Shown here piece by piece: positions 24,842-34,487 of a stretch of DNA of 41,774 nt. The DNA is from an uncultured Candidatus Actinomarina sp. Lineage in GTDB: Bacteria; Actinomycetota; Acidimicrobiia; Actinomarinales; Actinomarinaceae. The DNA lies in assembly GCA_902580215.1 (NCBI GenBank), contig CACHJT010000001.1, forward strand, positions 1 through 41,774, written 5' to 3'. Position 1 is the stretch's first letter. Every line of letters starts with the position of its first letter. The translations under genes and the position numbers were made by a program. The notes under the pieces are model-generated. The model saw only the letters and a program-made list of their open reading frames with translations, made no database searches and was not told the origin of the DNA.

Positions 24842-25277
24842 TATTCCAGACCTTGTTTAATATTTTGTTTTCAATCATTTTAAGTTTATCTTCATTTTCA
24901 TGGGAATATCCAACTAAATGCAGTAAACCATGAACCAAGACTAATTGAAGCTCTTCTGACATCGTTTTTTTATATTTCAATGCGTTATTTTTAATCAGTT
25001 GTCTGTTAATAAACAAGTCTCCCAGAACTTCATTGTTTTCTTCATTTAGCTTGTAAATTTCCTTTATATTTTTATATAGTGGAATTGTAAGTACATCAGT
25101 AGGTACATTTTTTTTAAAATAGTGTTTGTTAAGTTTTTCAGACTCTTCTTTAGATACAGAATGAAGAAAGAATAAGAAGTTTTTGGAAATATTAAAATGC
25201 TTTAAATATTCTTCTCTAGCAATTTCTAATGCATTTTTTTCATTGCTATAAAAATACCCTTTGTAAATAATTTTCAA
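24831..25277 (-). CDS. ybeY: Endoribonuclease YbeY (rRNA maturation factor)
   Basis: This 148-aa zinc-dependent RNase acts in 16S rRNA 3'-end maturation and ribosome quality control. The signature H-X3-H-X5-H appears as HGLLHLVGYSH, preceded by 'VPTDVLTIPL', the other conserved YbeY block, and 'LGDLFIN'. It sits between the pgpH and uppS genes, in the phoH-ybeY neighbourhood found in most bacteria, with pgpH inserted between as in Firmicutes. Confidence 0.94.
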   Translation of the reverse strand: MKIIYKGYFYSNEKNALEIAREEYLKHFNISKNFLFFLHSVSKEESEKLNKHYFKKNVPTDVLTIPLYKNIKEIYKLNEENNEVLGDLFINRQLIKNNALKYKKTMSEELQLVLVHGLLHLVGYSHENEDKLKMIENKILNKVWNNGK

Positions 25278-25282
25278 ATTAT

Positions 25283-27448
25283 TTATTCTTCTTCAGTTAT
25301 TTCAGGATAAAGAACTCTTTGGTGATATAAACCTTCAAGACTAATTTGAAAAGATTCTCTGATAACTTCTAGCTCTTTAAATGTGATGGGAGCATTATTT
25401 AGCTGGCCATCAGAAATTTTTTCGTTAAAAATTTCCTCTATTACATTCTTAATTTTTTCTTCATCTGCATCTTCACTCATAAAAATAGCTCTACAAGCAG
25501 CTTCTAATGAGTCTGCAAGCATCAAAATTGCTGCCTCTCTTGAGGAAGGTTTTTCACCCAAATGCCTGAAGTCTTCTTTTGAAACATTTGGATTCATTAT
25601 TTTTTCTTTTTCGTAAAAAAATCTTAAAACTGCATCACCATGATGTTCAAGAATTCCTTGATATACAATTTCGGGAATTTTAAACTTTTTAGCTAATTTA
25701 ATACCATCAACAACGTGGCTTTTTATTATGTTTGCAGATTCTATTGGTGAAAGGGAGTCATGTGGATTTGTTGAGCCAATTTGATTTTCAACAAACATTG
25801 TTGGATTCATAGTTTTGCCTAAATCGTGATAATAAGCCATAGCCCTTGCGAGTTGGCTATTTGCACCTATCTTATTTGCAGCTCTGTCAGCAAGTGTACC
25901 AACTACAAGCGAGTGGTTAAAAGTACCTAATGCATTATCTTCTAGATATCTTAATGCTGGGTGATTTCTATCTGCTAGTTCTGAAAGTTTGAAACCTGAT
26001 GTAAGTTTAAAAATACTCTCAACATATGAAGTTAAAGCAAACGCAGCTAAATTTGCCAGTAAAGCACTCAAAAAAGAAAAGATTAATATCTGAGTTAAAT
26101 TTGCATCATCACGCAAAAAGAAATACACACCAAAAGCTAGCAGTGGTTGGGTTAAGGAAATATAAACAATTCTTTGTCTTAATAATGACCTATCAGTGTC
26201 CTCAGATAGGAATATAGCTGGAACAATTGTTCCAAGTGCGCCAAGAGCTACTAAGCCTATATTCCCACCACCAGCAAGAGCTAACAATGAGCTAGATAAC
26301 GATAAGATTAAAGTCGCTCTTAAATTTAATAAAGTAACAGACAAAATACCTACAAAAGAAATAGGCAATGCATACTGAATAAATTCTAAATCTGAGACTT
26401 GAGAAAAGTATGAAACACCTCGTAAGAATATTGAAGAAATCAATATAAGTGTAAGCATCAATAATAATTCATTATTATTTAACCAAATACTGTCTCTCAA
26501 ACGCCATAGCAATATATATAAAACTACAAAAACTGCAAATATAATAGGTATTGCAGCAGTTTGAACTGTCCTTGATTCTCCAGATAGAAAACCAAACTCA
26601 TTCAAAGCCTGATATGTAACTTCATTAATAGGATCACCCTCATTTACAATTACTTCATCCTTGAAGAATTGGACTGTAACATTTTCTATGGATTCAGCTG
26701 CTTTTTCTTTTTGTTCATTCCATAATTCCTCTTCAAGCTTTTGATTTGCAATTAAGTTTTCAGCAATAATTTCTGCAACCGTCGAACTAATTCTTGCTTC
26801 AGGGACAATTGCATAAAGTTCACTTGACAAATTTAAAGTAGGAGGATTAGAAACTATTGTTTGTCTCTGTTGATTTAAGTTTTCATTACCAATACCTTTT
26901 GACAAAAATTCATTGGCTTTGTTTTTTGCTTCAAACTCAATTTGAGTTAAAAAATTAGTATTATTATTTTTATCTGTGTTTGAAATTTCAACTAAAACTT
27001 CAATGGCAGATGTGGAAATTGTAGAAAATAATACTGAAGTTCTAATTTTTTGAATCTGCTCAGATTTTGTAAGTTCAATTATTACGACGTTTGGATCAGA
27101 CTGTTCAAGTTCATCATCTTCATTTTGTTCAAGTATTTCTTCATTTCTTGATTTAATTACAGTTAAAAACATCTCAGTAATGCCATCAATAACATCTGTA
27201 GTTATTGAAGAATCTAAAGAATATACGGGAGGAACATTGCTTATGGCTTTATCTTTGAGTGATTTTGTAGCATTTTCATCAACAACACTTAAATATCTTG
27301 GTGCAGAAAAGCTGGTTGGTGATTCCTCCCCTATCTCTAATTTAATAACCTGGTTTTCAGGAAAAATTGTAAAAGATATAAACCATACAGCAGAAGAAAA
27401 AATCAAAATATAAAAAATCTTTATTAAATGTATTATGTATTTATTCAT
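25283..27448 (-). CDS. pgpH: PgpH-like 7TM-HD phosphohydrolase (cyclic-di-AMP phosphodiesterase family)
   Basis: This 721-aa receptor-like membrane enzyme has an N-terminal membrane anchor, an extracellular domain of about 250 residues, seven transmembrane segments (about 290-480) and a C-terminal HD domain. The HD motif is YYHDLGK (His541, Asp542), followed by 'LSPIESANII', 'HVVDGI' and 'EHHGD'. Characterised members degrade cyclic-di-AMP, so the protein probably links an external signal to that messenger. The extracellular part is rich in Gln and Glu. The stop of the phoH gene overlaps its start by one base (TAATG). Confidence 0.9.
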   Translation of the reverse strand: MNKYIIHLIKIFYILIFSSAVWFISFTIFPENQVIKLEIGEESPTSFSAPRYLSVVDENATKSLKDKAISNVPPVYSLDSSITTDVIDGITEMFLTVIKSRNEEILEQNEDDELEQSDPNVVIIELTKSEQIQKIRTSVLFSTISTSAIEVLVEISNTDKNNNTNFLTQIEFEAKNKANEFLSKGIGNENLNQQRQTIVSNPPTLNLSSELYAIVPEARISSTVAEIIAENLIANQKLEEELWNEQKEKAAESIENVTVQFFKDEVIVNEGDPINEVTYQALNEFGFLSGESRTVQTAAIPIIFAVFVVLYILLWRLRDSIWLNNNELLLMLTLILISSIFLRGVSYFSQVSDLEFIQYALPISFVGILSVTLLNLRATLILSLSSSLLALAGGGNIGLVALGALGTIVPAIFLSEDTDRSLLRQRIVYISLTQPLLAFGVYFFLRDDANLTQILIFSFLSALLANLAAFALTSYVESIFKLTSGFKLSELADRNHPALRYLEDNALGTFNHSLVVGTLADRAANKIGANSQLARAMAYYHDLGKTMNPTMFVENQIGSTNPHDSLSPIESANIIKSHVVDGIKLAKKFKIPEIVYQGILEHHGDAVLRFFYEKEKIMNPNVSKEDFRHLGEKPSSREAAILMLADSLEAACRAIFMSEDADEEKIKNVIEEIFNEKISDGQLNNAPITFKELEVIRESFQISLEGLYHQRVLYPEITEEE

Positions 27449-28380
27449 TATTTGTCTGGGAAAATTTCCAAAATTTTAGACACTATTTTATTTCTTACAA
27501 TGTCAGTGTTCTCAAATTCTAATACAGATACTTCTTCTATTTTTGATAAAGTTTTTCTTGTTTTCTTTAAACCAGAGAATGTCCTGTTATTTAAATCTAT
27601 TTGTGTCTCATCACCTGTAATAATCATTTTTGAATTTTCTCCCAATCTAGTGAGGAACATTTTAATCTGACTTATAGTTGCATTCTGTGCTTCATCTAAT
27701 ATGATACAAGCATCATTTAAAGTTCTCCCACGCATATATGCGAGAGGAACTATTTCAATATTTCTTTTATCAATTAAATATTGTAAGGTTTCATTTCCAA
27801 AAAAATATTCTAGAGAATCAAAGAGTGGAACAAGGTAAGGATCTATTTTTTGTGAAAGGTCTCCTGGGAGGTAACCTAATCTTTCACCAGCTTCAACGGC
27901 AGGTCGTGTTAAGACAATTTTTTTTATTTTATTTTCAGAATACATTTTCACTGCACTGGCAACTGCAAGAAATGTTTTACCTGTTCCTGCTGGCCCAATA
28001 CCAAAAGTTATAGTTGAATTATCAATAGTTTCCAGATACTTAAACTGATTTAGATTTTTAACTTTTATGAATTTATTATCAATTACATTAAGCTGGCTAA
28101 CTTTTGAATTTTCAAGTTTTTCTGGATTTTTAATTTTTGCAATTAACTCTAAATCAGGAATCTCTATCGTTTCATTTTTGGATCCCATAATTATCATTTC
28201 ATCAAGTATTCTTGTAGCTTCTTGTGTGTCTTTAGTACTCCCATTAATGTAAATAACATTACCTCGAACATTTATTTCTAAGTTTGGAAATAAAGATTTT
28301 AAATAATTAAGGTTTTGATCATTTACACCAAAGATATTTACTAATTCTTGATCAATAGGGATTGTTTTTTCAAATGTCAT
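27448..28380 (-). CDS. phoH: PhoH family ATPase (YbeZ-like)
   Basis: This 310-aa PhoH-type P-loop ATPase usually pairs with YbeY in RNA metabolism. An N-terminal KH-like RNA-binding segment (about 10-70, 'FPNLEINVRGNVIYI') precedes the Walker A motif GPAGTGKT at 129-136. Walker B follows as 'CIILDEAQNAT', then 'ITGDETQID' and the arginine region. The reverse-strand order HIT-phoH-pgpH-ybeY is the conserved bacterial one. Its start overlaps the end of the HIT gene by one base. Confidence 0.93.
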   Translation of the reverse strand: MTFEKTIPIDQELVNIFGVNDQNLNYLKSLFPNLEINVRGNVIYINGSTKDTQEATRILDEMIIMGSKNETIEIPDLELIAKIKNPEKLENSKVSQLNVIDNKFIKVKNLNQFKYLETIDNSTITFGIGPAGTGKTFLAVASAVKMYSENKIKKIVLTRPAVEAGERLGYLPGDLSQKIDPYLVPLFDSLEYFFGNETLQYLIDKRNIEIVPLAYMRGRTLNDACIILDEAQNATISQIKMFLTRLGENSKMIITGDETQIDLNNRTFSGLKKTRKTLSKIEEVSVLEFENTDIVRNKIVSKILEIFPDK

Positions 28381-28721
28381 TATATATTTTTCAATTTTTC
28401 TCCACCGATTAGGTGCAGGTGTATATGGAAAACAGTTTGCATTGCATCAGCGTTGGTATTGAAAAGCAATCTATATCCTGTTTGATCAATATCAAATTCT
28501 TTTGCTAAGTTTTTAGCACACATAAACATACTGCCTATAAGATTTATATCACTTTCTGACATATCATTTATAGTTGGAATTTTCTTTTTAGGAATTATTA
28601 AAATATGTACTTTTGCAACAGGGTTTATATCATGTATTGCAAAAATTTGTTCATCTTCATAAATTATATCTGAATCAATTTCTCCAGATAAAATCATTTC
28701 AAAAACTGATTTATTTTCCAT
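28380..28721 (-). CDS. HIT (histidine triad) family protein
   Basis: This 113-aa HINT-type nucleotide hydrolase has the histidine triad HIHLHL at 99-104 and the usual 'AIHDINPVAKVHILIIPKK' strand pair. HINT proteins cleave AMP- or GMP-linked amines and acyl-adenylates. The N-terminal zinc cysteines seen in some HIT members are absent. It is embedded between rsmE and phoH, a conserved position in Actinobacteria and Firmicutes. The cellular substrate is unknown. Confidence 0.92.
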   Translation of the reverse strand: MENKSVFEMILSGEIDSDIIYEDEQIFAIHDINPVAKVHILIIPKKKIPTINDMSESDINLIGSMFMCAKNLAKEFDIDQTGYRLLFNTNADAMQTVFHIHLHLIGGEKLKNI

Positions 28722-28729
28722 ATTTTATT

Positions 28730-29365
28730 TTACATTATTAATGATACTGCAGATATTGCTGCAGTTTCAGTTCTCAAGCTAAAATCTGATATCTTATATT
28801 TATATTGGAAATTAGATAATTCCTCATTGGTCCAACCACCCTCTGGACCAATTGCAAAGGCGTTTACATTTGTCTTTTCTTTATCTAACGTTTCTCCTGA
28901 AATATCAAAACAAGAATTAAAAATTGTATAGTTTATAGAATCTGTAATTTCTATTTTTGGAAAAAAAGGAGTACCAGATTGTTCAACAGCTGATATTGCC
29001 CAATTATGAATTTTCTCGATATCGAACTTTGTATTTTGGGAATTTTGGGTTTTACCGATAAATAATCTATAGACATTCAACTCAACTAGCTTTTCAATCA
29101 TAAATCTAAATCTGTTTTTTTCCCTAAGGTAAGGAACAAATATGGATATTTCATTTTTTCTAGAATATTTTTTTTGAGAATTTATTTCTACATGATCTTT
29201 TACAAGATGACCAAGAAATAATTCGCCAACTCCATTTGAGATATTTACAATATCAAAATCTTTTACTCTTAAGACATTTTTTAGATGATGAATTTTAGAA
29301 TCATCTAAAGAAACCTTTTTCTTATTGGAATCGACTTCAGGTAAAAAGATAGTTGGAGTAAACAT
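28730..29365 (-). CDS. rsmE: 16S rRNA m3U1498 methyltransferase
   Basis: RsmE is a SPOUT-class methyltransferase acting on U1498 of 16S rRNA in the 30S subunit. The 211-aa protein has an N-terminal PUA-like region ('HHLKNVLRVKDFDIVNISNG'), then the knotted domain with 'AVEQSGTPFFP', 'FAIGPEGGWTNEEL' and the terminal 'LRTETAAISA'. It ends shortly after that motif, at the short end of the family (typically about 240 aa). Its start overlaps the lepA stop by one base. Confidence 0.92.
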   Translation of the reverse strand: MFTPTIFLPEVDSNKKKVSLDDSKIHHLKNVLRVKDFDIVNISNGVGELFLGHLVKDHVEINSQKKYSRKNEISIFVPYLREKNRFRFMIEKLVELNVYRLFIGKTQNSQNTKFDIEKIHNWAISAVEQSGTPFFPKIEITDSINYTIFNSCFDISGETLDKEKTNVNAFAIGPEGGWTNEELSNFQYKYKISDFSLRTETAAISAVSLIM

Positions 29366-31143
29366 TACTGTTTTAGAAATTCCTTAAAAGCTTCTTTTGG
29401 GACACTGACCTTGCCAATTTGTCTCATCTTTTTTTTACCTTCTTTTTGTTTTTCAAGTAATTTTCTTTTTCTTGTAACATCGCCACCATAGAGTTTTGCA
29501 GTAACATCTTTTCTTAGTGCTTTAATTGTTTCCCTAGCAATAATTCTTGATCCGATGGCCGCTTGAATTGGGATATCAAATTGTTGCCTTGGTATTAAAT
29601 CAGATAACTTCTTGACCCTACTTCTTCCAATGTATTCTGCATTTTCTTTAGCAAGAATGGAGCTAAATGAATCAATTGCTTCCCCGTTAACTAAAATGTC
29701 AAGTTTTACTAAGTTTCCAGATTCAAAATCTAAAATACTATAGTCTAATGAAGCAAAGCCCTGTGAAATTGACTTTAGTGAGTCATAAAAACCGTTTACA
29801 AGTTCTAAAAGAGGTAGCTTGTATCTAATTTTTACCATTGTTGTACTCAAATAATTTAAATCTTCTTGTATTCCTCTTTTTTCATTCAACAACTGCATAA
29901 TTGAACCTAGGTATTCTTTTGGGAACAAAAGATTTATTTCACAGTACTTTTCTTGAATTGATTTGATATCTGTATATTTATCAATTTCACTTGGATTACG
30001 AATAATTATTTCCTCATCATTATTTCGTGTTATTTTAAATTCAACAGAAGGAGGTGTAACTATTAAAGAGAGGTCAAATTCTCTTTCAAGACGTTCAACA
30101 ACAATTTCTAAATGTAATAAGCCTAAGAAACCACATCTAAATCCAAATCCAAAAGCAGATGATGTTTCAGGTTCATAAAAAAAACTTGCATCATTTAATA
30201 CATACTTATCAAGAGAATCTCTTAATTTTGTATAATCGTCTGAATCAGCTGGAAAAACGCTAGAGAAAACAGTTGGCTGAGGTTCTTTGTATCCTGAAAC
30301 AACAATAGGATTATCATCATTATCTTGAACTAAAGTGTCTCCAACTCTTATTTGGGACAAGTCTTTTGCACCAGTAATAATATAACCCACTTCACCGGAA
30401 GATAACTTTTCAGAAGGATTAAATTTTAAATCAAAATAACCCATTTCTGTTGGTTCAAAAGTATATCTTGAATTAACTAGCTTTAGTTTTTGATTCATAT
30501 TAATTTCATCACCAAAAACTCTAACGGATGCTACAACTCCTCTGTAAGAATCAAAAAATGAGTCAAAAATTAGAGCATTTGCATGTTTTGTCTTTTGAAC
30601 TGGTGGATTAACTAATTCTGGAATTGCTTTTAATAACTCACTAACCCCACTACCAGTTTTTGCAGAAATTTCAAAAATTTCATCTTGGCTAGATCCTATT
30701 AAATTAAAAATTTGTTTTTTTGCAGATTCTTTATCCGCGTCAATCGAGTCAATTTTATTTAGCACTGGTATTATTTCTAAACCAGCTTCAATTGCTGCGT
30801 AAGAATGAGCAAAAGTTTGAGCTTGTATTCCTTGAGTCGCATCTACTAATAGAATTGCACCGTCACATGCAATTAAAGCTCTTGAAACTTCATAAGAAAA
30901 ATCAACATGTCCTGGGGTGTCAATTAAATTTAGTGTTACATTTTCAAACTTGAGCCTTATAGGCTGTGATTTAATAGTGATGCCTTTTTCACGTTCAAGT
31001 TCCATATTGTCTAAGATCTGATCTAAATGTTCTCCTGGTTTTATAAGACCAGACATTTCGATCAATCTATCAGCTAATGTTGATTTACCATGATCGACAT
31101 GAGCAATAATTGAAATATTTCTTATATTTTTATTATCTAACAT
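29365..31143 (-). CDS. lepA: Elongation factor 4 (LepA)
   Basis: LepA is a translational GTPase that acts on stalled or initiating ribosomes. The 592-aa protein starts with the G1 loop AHVDHGKST (14-22) and has G3 'DTPGHVDF', G4 'NKID' and the LepA-specific C-terminal domain ending in 'GDVTRKRKLLEKQKEGKKKMRQIG'. It is full length. A TAACTT box lies 7 bases before the ATG and no Shine-Dalgarno sequence is seen, so the long leftward operon to dnaG may start with a leaderless lepA. The gene is divergent from rpsT. Confidence 0.97.
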   Translation of the reverse strand: MLDNKNIRNISIIAHVDHGKSTLADRLIEMSGLIKPGEHLDQILDNMELEREKGITIKSQPIRLKFENVTLNLIDTPGHVDFSYEVSRALIACDGAILLVDATQGIQAQTFAHSYAAIEAGLEIIPVLNKIDSIDADKESAKKQIFNLIGSSQDEIFEISAKTGSGVSELLKAIPELVNPPVQKTKHANALIFDSFFDSYRGVVASVRVFGDEINMNQKLKLVNSRYTFEPTEMGYFDLKFNPSEKLSSGEVGYIITGAKDLSQIRVGDTLVQDNDDNPIVVSGYKEPQPTVFSSVFPADSDDYTKLRDSLDKYVLNDASFFYEPETSSAFGFGFRCGFLGLLHLEIVVERLEREFDLSLIVTPPSVEFKITRNNDEEIIIRNPSEIDKYTDIKSIQEKYCEINLLFPKEYLGSIMQLLNEKRGIQEDLNYLSTTMVKIRYKLPLLELVNGFYDSLKSISQGFASLDYSILDFESGNLVKLDILVNGEAIDSFSSILAKENAEYIGRSRVKKLSDLIPRQQFDIPIQAAIGSRIIARETIKALRKDVTAKLYGGDVTRKRKLLEKQKEGKKKMRQIGKVSVPKEAFKEFLKQ

Positions 31144-31150
31144 ATTTATT

Positions 31151-31156
31151 AAGTTA
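31151..31156 (-). promoter_or_regulatory. Candidate -10 box for lepA operon
   Basis: TAACTT on the reverse strand ends 7 bases before the lepA ATG at 31143. The 39-base divergent gap also holds a TAATAT box (31155-31160) for rpsT, partly overlapping it. Confidence 0.4.
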
Positions 31157-31160
31157 ATAT
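31155..31160 (+). promoter_or_regulatory. Candidate -10 box for rpsT
   Basis: TAATAT on the forward strand lies 22 bases before the rpsT ATG at 31183. The leader would be about 16 bases and holds a GAAAGG ribosome binding site at 31171-31176, 6 bases before the ATG. Here initiation looks conventional. Confidence 0.4.
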
Positions 31161-31182
31161 CTTATATACCGAAAGGTTTTAC

Positions 31183-31407
31183 ATGGCTAATATTAATTCA
31201 CAAAAAAAGAGAATTAGACAAGATAAGAAAAGAAATTTAAGGAACAAGTCTATTAAAACTGAACTTAAAACAGTTCTTAAATCAGTCGAAGATAGTTCTG
31301 TTGAGAATAAGTCAAATGCACTTAAAACTTTAGATATCGCTTACTCAAAAGGCATTATTACTAAAAATTTCAGAGACAGAAATAAATCTAAAATTTCAAA
31401 ACTCTAA
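31183..31407 (+). CDS. rpsT: 30S ribosomal protein bS20
   Basis: This is the small, very basic protein (74 aa) that binds 16S rRNA. The start MANINSQKKRIRQDKKRN is diagnostic, and the central and C-terminal helices follow. It is shorter than the usual 84-88 aa, losing residues in the central helices. It has a GAAAGG ribosome binding site 6 bases upstream. It is divergent from lepA and its 3' end overlaps the convergent holA-like gene by 12 bases; the rpsT-holA neighbourhood is common in bacteria. Confidence 0.95.
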   Translation: MANINSQKKRIRQDKKRNLRNKSIKTELKTVLKSVEDSSVENKSNALKTLDIAYSKGIITKNFRDRNKSKISKL

Positions 31408-32058
31408 TAATTTTTTTACAGAAATTAAATATCTTTTAGAATTTTCAAGTTCATATCCATATTGATTTATACTTTTTTCAATTTTATGGCTATATTGGAT
31501 AGCTCTATTTATTTTCTTTTGATCTAAATTCTTAATTTTTTTTAAGGCATCATTGTACTTATAATCTTTTTTTTCTTTTAAAGTCTCAGCTACTTCGTTT
31601 GGATCAAAATCACTTAACATTTTTAATCTGATAAGTTCTTTTATAAAATAAGACAAAAAATTTCTAAAGTCTCTTTCGTTGGAAGTGAATGAATCTAACA
31701 ACTTAAGATCTATTGTTTTTCTAGAACTATATATTAAATTAGTTAAATCCCACGGAAAATAATTTTCTTTTTTTTGAGAGTCAAGATATAAAACATCAAC
31801 TTCAGATCCAAGTGATGTGAATTTAGACAGATTTGATTTTTTAATTTGAAAGATATAGTTGTCGTCTAAATCGATTTTTAATTTATTAAAAGATGAAATA
31901 GTTATAAATTCATCAAATATAAATTTGAATTTGTCATCATCAAATAAAGATTGTGCTTGATTAGAAATATCTTTTATCGATATTTTTTCAAGATTTATAT
32001 TAAAACTATCTAATTGACTTAGATCTGATACTAGATTGTCAGTTACAAGTAGCTTCAT
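31396..32058 (-). CDS. holA: Putative short DNA polymerase III delta subunit (HolA-like)
   Basis: This 220-aa protein is poorly conserved. Its position between leuS and rpsT is where holA normally lies. The N-terminal 'QAQSLFDDDKFKFIFDEF' resembles the 'LFG..R.V.v' segment of delta, and the C-terminal half has the helical pattern of the delta collar domain ('ELIRLKMLSDFDPNEVAETL', 'KINRAIQYSHKIEKSI'). Delta subunits are normally about 320-340 aa, so roughly a third, including the first AAA+-like strands, is missing. It is translationally coupled to leuS (TAATG). The identity rests on context plus weak similarity. It could instead be an unrelated helical protein. Confidence 0.5.
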   Translation of the reverse strand: MKLLVTDNLVSDLSQLDSFNINLEKISIKDISNQAQSLFDDDKFKFIFDEFITISSFNKLKIDLDDNYIFQIKKSNLSKFTSLGSEVDVLYLDSQKKENYFPWDLTNLIYSSRKTIDLKLLDSFTSNERDFRNFLSYFIKELIRLKMLSDFDPNEVAETLKEKKDYKYNDALKKIKNLDQKKINRAIQYSHKIEKSINQYGYELENSKRYLISVKKLLEF

Positions 32059-34487
32059 TATCCAACAAAATTTATAATCTTGTCTTGTATATAAATTATT
32101 TTTTTAAAATCACTGATGTTCATGTCGAATTCATTTTTACAAATTTTTTCTACTTCTGATTGTTCAAGTCCTATTTCTGTTTCTCTGGTAAACCTTTTTT
32201 TACCATTTATCTGTATCACAAGTTCATATGTAGGGTCTTTTAAGTTTTCATTATCAACCTGTGGCCAAGTAATATTTATTAAATCTTCACCGAAATAATT
32301 TTCATAAATTTCAGAGGCAATATGAGGTGCCATTGGAAATAACAGAATGCTTATATTTTTAATGATCATCTCTTTCGAGCTTTTTGATATTTCTTGAGAA
32401 TTTTTTAAAAAATCTGATAATTCATTGTTTAGTTTCATTAAATCTGAAACAGCTGTGTTAAATTCAAATTTATCAAGATGTTTTGAAACTGAATTTATAC
32501 TTTGGTTTACTTTTCTAACTAAACTTTCGTCTTTAACTGAGCTATCTATAACTTTTAAATTTGATAATCTGTCTATATTTTCCCAGAATTTGTTCAAAAA
32601 TCTTTTTGTACCTTCAATGCCACCATCATTCCACTCTACTCCGTCACTTGGAGGTGCCATAAATAAAATATATAATCTTAAAGCATCTGCTCCATGTGTT
32701 GCAAAATATGATTCTGGATCAACAGTATTACCTTTTGATTTTGACATCTTGGAACCCCCAAAATTTATCATGCCTTGTGAAAATAAATTTTGAAATGGCT
32801 CAGAAAAGTTTAAATAATTCATATCTCTTAATGCCTTTACAAAAAATCTTGCATAAAGCAAATGAAGAATTGCATGCTCAACTCCTCCTATGTATTGATC
32901 AACAGGAAGCCAATTATTAACTTTTTTAGCATCAAACGGAATATCTTGGTTTTTTGGATCAACAAATCTTAAAAAATACCAAGATGAATCAACAAATGTA
33001 TCCATTGTATCTGTTTCTCTTATAGCCTCATTTCCACATTCAGGACAGTTTGTATTTATAAATTCCTCACTCTTAGCAAGGGGCGATTCATTTGTATTTT
33101 TGTAATCATCTATTTCTGGCAACAAAACTGGTAAATTATCTTCGCTTTCAGGTATCATTCCACACTTATCACAATTAATTAAAGGAATAGGACAACCCCA
33201 ATATCTTTGTCGACTAATTAACCAATCTCTTAAACGAAATGTAGTTTTACTAGTTCCAATTTTGTTATATTCCAAAAACTTAACTATCTTATTTGAAGCT
33301 TCATTATGTGATTCTAGATTATCGAATTCTCCCGAGTTAATAAGAATCCCTTCACCAACGAATGCTTCTTGCTCTATTGAAGATTTATTGTTTTTATCAG
33401 ATATAACTTGGATTATTTCAATTCCATATTTTTTAGCAAAGTCATAATCTCTTTGATCATGGCCGGGTACGGCCATAATTGCACCTGTACCATAGTTAAT
33501 CAATACGTAATCAGCTATCCACAATGAAACTTTTTTTCCATTAACTGGATTTATAACAAATAGACCTGTATCAACTCCTGTTTTTTCTTTTGTAAGTGAC
33601 ATTCGCTCAAACTCAGATTTCTTTTTAGCACTATCAATATAATTTTGAATCTCGGTGCTATTTGATGAAATAGAAAGAATTTCACTCATTAGCTGGTGCT
33701 CAGGTGACAATACGGCAAAGGTCATACCAAATAATGTATCTGGCCTTGTAGTGAAAACATCAAAGGTTAAGTCTGTATTTTCAATGTTGAGTGAAAATTC
33801 TGCACCTTCAGATTTACCTATCCAATTTTGCTGCATAGCTTTTACATTCTCAGGCCAATCTCCTATTTCATCCAGTCCTTCTAAAAGCTCATCTGAATAA
33901 TCAGATATTTTTAAAAACCATTGATTAAGATTTTTTTGATCAACTACGGCATCGCATCTATCACAATTTCCTTCAATAACTTGTTCGTTTGCTAATACAG
34001 TCTTACATGAGTCACACCAATTAACAGGAGCATCTTTTTTGTAAGCTAACTTATTTTTATAAAGTTTAATAAAAATAAATTGTGTCCACTTATAATAGTC
34101 CTTGCTGTGAGCAGATACTTCTCTATCCCACTCATAGAGTGAGCCGAGTCTAATTATTTGATCTTTCATATTATTTATACGTTCTTCTGTAAATGTTTTT
34201 GGGTGTATTCCAGTTTTAATTGCTGCATTCTCAGCTGGAAGTCCAAATGAATCCCAGCCCATTGGTGATAAAACGTTGTAACCATTCAACATTTTGTATC
34301 TAGTAATTACGTCGCCGATTGTATAGTTTCTAATATGCCCCATGTGCAAATCTCCAGAAGGATATGGATACATACATAAATTATAAAAATTTTTTTCTTT
34401 TGAATTAATATCGCATTTTATTGAATTATTTTCTGACCAATGATTCTGCCATTTTGATTCAATTTTTTGAAAGTTATATTTATTCAT
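32058..34487 (-). CDS. leuS: Leucine--tRNA ligase
   Basis: This class I synthetase charges tRNA-Leu. The 809-aa protein has the HIGH-type motif HMGH at 48-51, the editing (CP1) domain with '[12 protein letters not shown]', a zinc-type segment with CGNEA and CDKCG, '[13 protein letters not shown]', and KMSKS at 580-584 followed by the anticodon-binding helices. It is a bacterial-type, full-length enzyme. It overlaps the end of the upstream GT4 gene with ATGA. The following gene is holA-like, so comEA and comEC, which often lie between, are not present. Confidence 0.97.
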   Translation of the reverse strand: MNKYNFQKIESKWQNHWSENNSIKCDINSKEKNFYNLCMYPYPSGDLHMGHIRNYTIGDVITRYKMLNGYNVLSPMGWDSFGLPAENAAIKTGIHPKTFTEERINNMKDQIIRLGSLYEWDREVSAHSKDYYKWTQFIFIKLYKNKLAYKKDAPVNWCDSCKTVLANEQVIEGNCDRCDAVVDQKNLNQWFLKISDYSDELLEGLDEIGDWPENVKAMQQNWIGKSEGAEFSLNIENTDLTFDVFTTRPDTLFGMTFAVLSPEHQLMSEILSISSNSTEIQNYIDSAKKKSEFERMSLTKEKTGVDTGLFVINPVNGKKVSLWIADYVLINYGTGAIMAVPGHDQRDYDFAKKYGIEIIQVISDKNNKSSIEQEAFVGEGILINSGEFDNLESHNEASNKIVKFLEYNKIGTSKTTFRLRDWLISRQRYWGCPIPLINCDKCGMIPESEDNLPVLLPEIDDYKNTNESPLAKSEEFINTNCPECGNEAIRETDTMDTFVDSSWYFLRFVDPKNQDIPFDAKKVNNWLPVDQYIGGVEHAILHLLYARFFVKALRDMNYLNFSEPFQNLFSQGMINFGGSKMSKSKGNTVDPESYFATHGADALRLYILFMAPPSDGVEWNDGGIEGTKRFLNKFWENIDRLSNLKVIDSSVKDESLVRKVNQSINSVSKHLDKFEFNTAVSDLMKLNNELSDFLKNSQEISKSSKEMIIKNISILLFPMAPHIASEIYENYFGEDLINITWPQVDNENLKDPTYELVIQINGKKRFTRETEIGLEQSEVEKICKNEFDMNISDFKKIIYIQDKIINFVG

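Noticed and set aside
32425-32793. A 122-codon open frame on the forward strand
   Set aside because: It is antisense to leuS, whose product is complete and has all motifs. The frame has no ribosome site and no recognisable protein; AT-rich codons leave long antisense frames by chance.
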